64,000 bases of DNA from positions 30,957 to 94,956 of the forward strand of contig JAOVVO010000286.1 in NCBI GenBank assembly GCA_028564675.1, in the 5' to 3' direction. A program made the position numbers and the translations under genes. The number at the start of each line of letters is the position of its first letter. Position 1 is the first letter of the stretch. Below, in pieces: positions 59,569-64,000 of this stretch. The notes under the pieces were generated by a model. It saw nothing but the letters and a program-made list of their open reading frames with translations, searched no databases and was not told where the DNA came from. The stretch is from Onchocerca lupi. Taxonomy: Eukaryota > Nematoda > Chromadorea > Rhabditida > Onchocercidae.

Positions 59569-62301
59569 TCAATACTCCTCGCCTTCGCCTTCGCCTTCAC
59601 CTTCCAATGAATCAATTCCGACCTTCAAAACAGAAATAAGTACTCTTCTAATAAAAAAAAAAAAAAAAAAAAAAAAGAAAAAAATGCTTTAGATAATATC
59701 TATTTTTTTCAGCCCAAATTATAAGAATATTTAAACCTCTTCATAGTCTTTTTCGAGAGCTGCCAGATCTTCTCGCGCTTCCGAGAACTCCCCCTCCTCC
59801 ATGCCCTCTCCGACGTACCAGTGCACGAAAGCTCTTTTTGCATACATCAAATCAAATTTGTTATCAAGCCTTGCCCATGCTTCCGCGATTGCTGTCGTAT
59901 TCGCAAGCATACAAACAGCACGAGGTACCTTCGCCAGATCACCTCCAGGAACAACTGTAGGAGGTTGATAATTTATGCCAACCTAAAAAAATCTACGGCT
60001 AAAAAAAAAGCAAAAAAAAAAAAAAAAATTTATCAATTAAAGAAATTCACATTTCAATGGCAAAATAAAGACATACTTTGAAACCTGTCGGACACCAGTC
60101 AACAAACTGAATGGTACGTTTCGTTTTAATGCTAGCGATGGAGGCATTCACATCCTTCGGTACAACATCACCGCGATAAAGAAGGCATACCGCCATATAT
60201 TTCCCATGTCGAGGATCGCACTAAAAGATTGATGTTCCGGATCTCATTGAATGTGACATCGCTCTTTGTCTTTCTCACACACACGCATACAAAAGCACAT
60301 TTTTCAGTCTTAAATACGATGACGTCAGTTTTATCATCAGTTAGGCATTATAAATTCTTTAACGCCAAATTCTAAAATTATAAAAAGAAGCACATTCTTC
60401 AGGACAAAATGCACGAACTTAATCAATGAAAAACGACATGAAGTTATTTTAACAATATATGATAGTCACTTCTCCTCCCTTTTTCTTTCCCTCCCTTCTT
60501 GTTTGTCCCATACTCATTTCTGCAAACACTTGTTACAAGATCAATCTTAAAGTGAGCAAATTTGTGACGCAAAAATTACTGTTCACTTTCATTGTTTGAC
60601 TGAAAATGTGAAAGGGATTCATTTCGATAACACTCAGTTTTCTAACACTAACAATAATTTACAAACAATTTCTTTGATCATCAAATCAAGATAATATTCT
60701 TACTTTAACCATTTGATTGGCTGGCTCAAAGCAGGCATTTGTGATGTCTGCAACCGATAACGACTCATGGTATGCTTTTTCCGCGGATATAACAGGTGCA
60801 TAAGTAGCCAAAGGGAAATGAATGCGTGGGTAAGGTACCAAATTTGTTTGGAATTCCGTCAAGTCCACGTTCAGGGCACCATCGAATCGGAGAGAGGCAG
60901 TTATTGACGATACAACCTACAATGCTTCGATTATGAATGCTTGTGAATACTGATTTACCCTTCATTTTACCTGCAAAATCATGTACTCATATACCCTAGT
61001 AGCACGTCACGCTTTTCTTGAAACGCTAATGTAATCATGTCAATTACACACAAAAAAAAAAAAACCCAGGAGCAGAACCACATTTTGTAATACTGAAAAT
61101 CTCCATCATTTTAATACACTGAAAGCTTCAAACCAGTAACGAATCAAGTAATAAAATAACAACAAGATCAACTTCAATTTGATATATCTGCCCAAATTTT
61201 TACAGACCTGCGAAATGAGTCGATTGAGATTTGTATATGACGGCCTTTCAACATCCAAATTGCGACGGCAAATATCATAAATAGCTTCGTTATCAACCAT
61301 AAACGCACAGTCGGAATGCTCAAGAGTAGTATGAGTGGTAAGTATAGAATTATATGGTTCGACAACAGCGGTAGAAACTTGCGGAGCTGGATATATCGAG
61401 AATTCCAATTTGCTTTTTTTGCCATAATCGACAGATAATCGTTCCATCAACAGTGATGTGAAACCTGAACCAGTCCCACCACCGAACGAGTGGAAAATCA
61501 GGAAGCCTAAAACAGTACCAAGTCCAAGAAAATTACACTGAAACAATCTGCACATACATTTTTTATAAACAACAAATAAAGAAGATGTGTTAATCTTACC
61601 CTGGAGACCAGTGCAATTCTCAGCCAAACGCCGGATACGATCAAGTACCAAATCAATTACTTCCTTTCCAATTGTATAATGTCCTCGTGCATAATTGTTC
61701 GCAGCATCTTCTTTGCCGGTGACCATTTGCTCAGGATGAAAAAGTTGCTTGTATGTCCCGGTTCTGATTTCATCTAAACTGCACAATTCAAACTAAAAAA
61801 CTTCCAAATTTCACTTGCCAAAGAAAAAAAGAAATGAAGAGATGAATAAAATATGATTTATTTGACAACTGGCATCTTGAGAAAACAAACTGATTACTAC
61901 ACAATTACCTACTACCGTTGGTTCCAGATCAACCATAATCGCTCGTGGAACATGGCGACCAGTGCCCGTTTCCGAGAAGAATGTAGAAAATGAATCATCG
62001 ACTTGGTTTTGTTTATCTGATGGCATACGTCCATCAGGCTGAATCCCATGCTCTAAACAAAATAATTCCCAGCAGGCATTTCCAATTTGAACACCAGCTT
62101 GGCCAACATGTACTGATATCACCTCGCGCTGAAAAAAGAACCAAAGCATGAAAAATTGATTCCTCTACCAGATGTCGTAATAACTACAAAATATAACCTG
62201 CTCGTTATGTATAAGATGAAACATATTTGCTTCAGTTTTTCAATTCTGAAAGGATGCAACAATATGTAATCACTGAAACGATATAAGAAAGAACATACCA
62301 T
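59569..62301 (-). CDS. Alpha-tubulin
   Basis: Eight exons (62301-62299, 62128-61909, 61773-61600, 61506-61208, 60916-60704, 60220-60077, 59982-59737, 59622-59569) close in frame to 450 residues. The first coding exon is only the ATG; splicing then gives MREV at the N terminus. Hallmarks: the nucleotide-binding signature GGGTGSG (about 143-149), SDK with Lys40 (the luminal acetylation site), VVEPYNSILTTHTTLEHSDC, VDLTEFQTNLVPYPRIHFPL with the alpha-tubulin catalytic Glu, and YQPPTVVPGGDLAKVPRAVC. The tail, encoded by a separate 54-base exon, is VGIDSLEGEGEGEGEEY, ending in the removable Tyr. Alpha-tubulin pairs with beta-tubulin to form microtubules. Which nematode isotype it matches cannot be decided here. 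Read through without the last intron, the protein would stop after EEV and lose its tail. Confidence 0.98.
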
Positions 62302-63357
62302 ATTTGTGCTGAGACCCGAGAAGTACTAGGAGCGATCGAACTGAAACAGATACAATAAATAGGGAAAACGATATCAAAATGACAACAGAAATCTAGCTCA
62401 AAGATCTACTTTACATTTAATTAATTCCTAGATTTCCACATTTATATTGACGCAGTTATACCGAATATCTAGAACAATCCATACCAACATGCAGCTGGTT
62501 TTAAAAGTCTCATTCCAATTTCCGTTTCCTATCATTCATCAAAAAGAACCAAGAAAGCTAATCAATTTATATGTACTTCGTTTAACAAATTATAAATGCG
62601 AAATATGAAACATGATTATATTTAACGAACTGACTATGACAAACAAAATTTCTTGTTTCTAGCTATCTCACTTCCTTAATACCATATATTTTTCTAAGAT
62701 AACTGATTTATTCATGTATTATACAGTAGTAAGCCTTTCATTAAAGATTTTCTTTCCCACAAACCATCATAATACACTGTTAGACTGCCTATCAGCACTT
62801 CTATGCATAATCTGGAGAGTCAATGTTGAGAACCTCCCGCCGAAAAACTAATTCATATAATGACGAGAACTTGAACAGAATCAATGCAAGATCGATCAAG
62901 GAAAATTCGATCTCTACATATAACCAACCAGAGTACCACTACATTTTATCCTTAACATCTTAAGGATAATACTGCATCACAACTAAACAAGGAATGAATG
63001 ATGGGCTTTGAGCAGCATCGTTTGGTATGCTTTTCTGTTTTGAAAATACGAAGATTATCGCATAGATGTAAAAGAAATACTGGTTGAAAATCACGATAAA
63101 GATTTTTCCTGATCATTTATGCCTTACAAAACAGGAATGCTAATTTAGGATTGGAAATGGCCCTTGAAATATAGTGATAGAGCATAACAGAAAATATCAC
63201 TTGGACGACTGGGCAGAGCGCAAGTTTGAATACATTCGAATGCACATCCCACTACCTCAGATCCTGCTGATCACCTCACCAAGTAATACACCACCAGCCA
63301 GCAGTAGTACCACTTACTCGCAACCTCCCTGGCTAACTATCAACACAACTTCACCAC
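62302..63357. other. Upstream region of alpha-tubulin
   Basis: AT-rich; the tubulin promoter is expected near 62,300-62,500. No coding sequence is supported. Confidence 0.45.
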
Positions 63358-63636
63358 TCATCCTCGGCCTACACTGCCAATGTCTGTCCGTCTTCGCCCC
63401 TCTTGCCTGCGACGCGACGATCGATGAGTAGTAGTGGGTGGATGAGTCACGAATACAGCAGACAAGGAGATGAATGTCATGGTGACCATCAGGTAAACAC
63501 ACACTCGCCACTCGCACTCCCTCCGACCTGCTTGTCTGGTTACCCACGCAACGATGAAAAGTGGAATGGCGAGCAGAAAAGTGAGAATAGAGAGGCAGAG
63601 TAGAGCCACCATATCCCGCCAATAGTTACACAACAT
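63358..63636 (-). CDS. Small two-helix membrane ORF, unknown
   Basis: A 92-residue frame from the ATG at 63,636. It has two clear hydrophobic segments (MVALLCLSILTFLLAIPLFI, then VCVYLMVTMTFISLSAVFV) separated by a short charged loop, and a basic Arg-rich C-terminal tail. The area is richer in G and C than its surroundings, which suits an exon. The frame stays open upstream of this ATG, and a GTGAGT sits there, so the exon structure is unsure. No family is recognised. Confidence 0.4.
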   Translation of the reverse strand: MLCNYWRDMVALLCLSILTFLLAIPLFIVAWVTRQAGRRECEWRVCVYLMVTMTFISLSAVFVTHPPTTTHRSSRRRQEGRRRTDIGSVGRG

Positions 63637-63639
63637 GTT

Positions 63640-64000
63640 GTCCAACGTGCATTGCCTCCAAGACAAACCATCCCTACTCACTTCACAGATATCGTGTCAC
63701 CAAAGACGTCGCATGAGTACTGGCACATACATTGTGTTAACACTATATTGGCGATAGCTACAAGTTACGAGATGAGAGTGGTAAGCATATAGACTAGACG
63801 ACCTTTCCATGAACTCATCAGTGAATAAGAGAGAAGGATTTATTATTAGCCGGATCAATACGTGATCGGAGAGAGAGATATTTGGGCCATAGGAGGTGGA
63901 ACAGTTCAAAGAAATATCATGCCAGCAACAGTACCGACAAAAATAACTTCCAGAAAACCTAGTGAGAAATGATCGATCAGCTAGCCATGAATGTGCTCAC
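63640..64000. other. Right edge, no recognised feature
   Basis: Nothing supported. A gene overlapping the membrane ORF could continue beyond the window. Confidence 0.35.

Noticed and set aside
61508..61599. Continuous alpha-tubulin frame through this interval
   Set aside because: The interval is open by chance but inserts about 30 residues unknown in tubulins between LQG and FLIFHSF; splice sites at both ends remove it.
1..64000. tRNA, rRNA, CRISPR or bacterial operon features
   Set aside because: I looked for T-loop-like GGTTCGA patterns, evenly spaced direct repeats and compact intronless genes; none was found, and the genome is clearly eukaryotic.

Overview
This is a 64 kb piece of a strongly AT-rich metazoan genome. 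Genes are split into many short exons by introns of about 80 bases to 2 kb. Most splice acceptors end in a T-rich tract plus AG, and five of the seven main genes have an acceptor-like site 9-38 bases before their ATG, as expected for spliced-leader trans-splicing. With this gene content and the BEL/Pao and Helitron relics, I infer a nematode, most likely a filarial one; the species is not determined.

Layout. About 0-7 kb is gene-poor. A Neuralized-type E3 ubiquitin ligase lies on the plus strand (7,010-14,037). Region 15-25 kb is a transposon graveyard: a decayed Helitron helicase with its 3' tail, two LTR-like fragments beside it, and a degenerate BEL/Pao retrotransposon (gag and protease only) with a homologous LTR in the opposite orientation. 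An inversin/MLT-4 ankyrin protein follows on the plus strand (24,995-30,221). It converges on a minus-strand pair: phosphomannomutase (30,846-32,811) and, upstream of it, the CXXC/PHD protein CFP1 of the SET1/COMPASS complex (33,654-41,315). After about 4 kb without genes comes EFA6, a Sec7-PH Arf6 exchange factor homologue (45,265-51,422, minus), then histone H2A.Z (53,977-54,980, minus) and an alpha-tubulin (59,569-62,301, minus). A small two-helix membrane ORF lies near the right edge. Several coding-looking exons have no assigned gene.

Exon models were built by hand. Reading frames closed exactly for Neuralized, PMM, CFP1, EFA6, H2A.Z and alpha-tubulin; inversin has one unresolved junction. 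Three introns (Neuralized, inversin, PMM) keep the family frame only with a GC donor. The most notable observations are the loss of the catalytic glutamate in the EFA6 Sec7 domain, an atypical CXXC finger in CFP1, the GC-AG introns, the CFP1-PMM pair, and the nested transposon relics. I saw no clear unknown multi-gene system: the main genes are conserved eukaryotic housekeeping, chromatin, cytoskeleton and signalling genes without shared operon function, apart from a possible CFP1-PMM operon.
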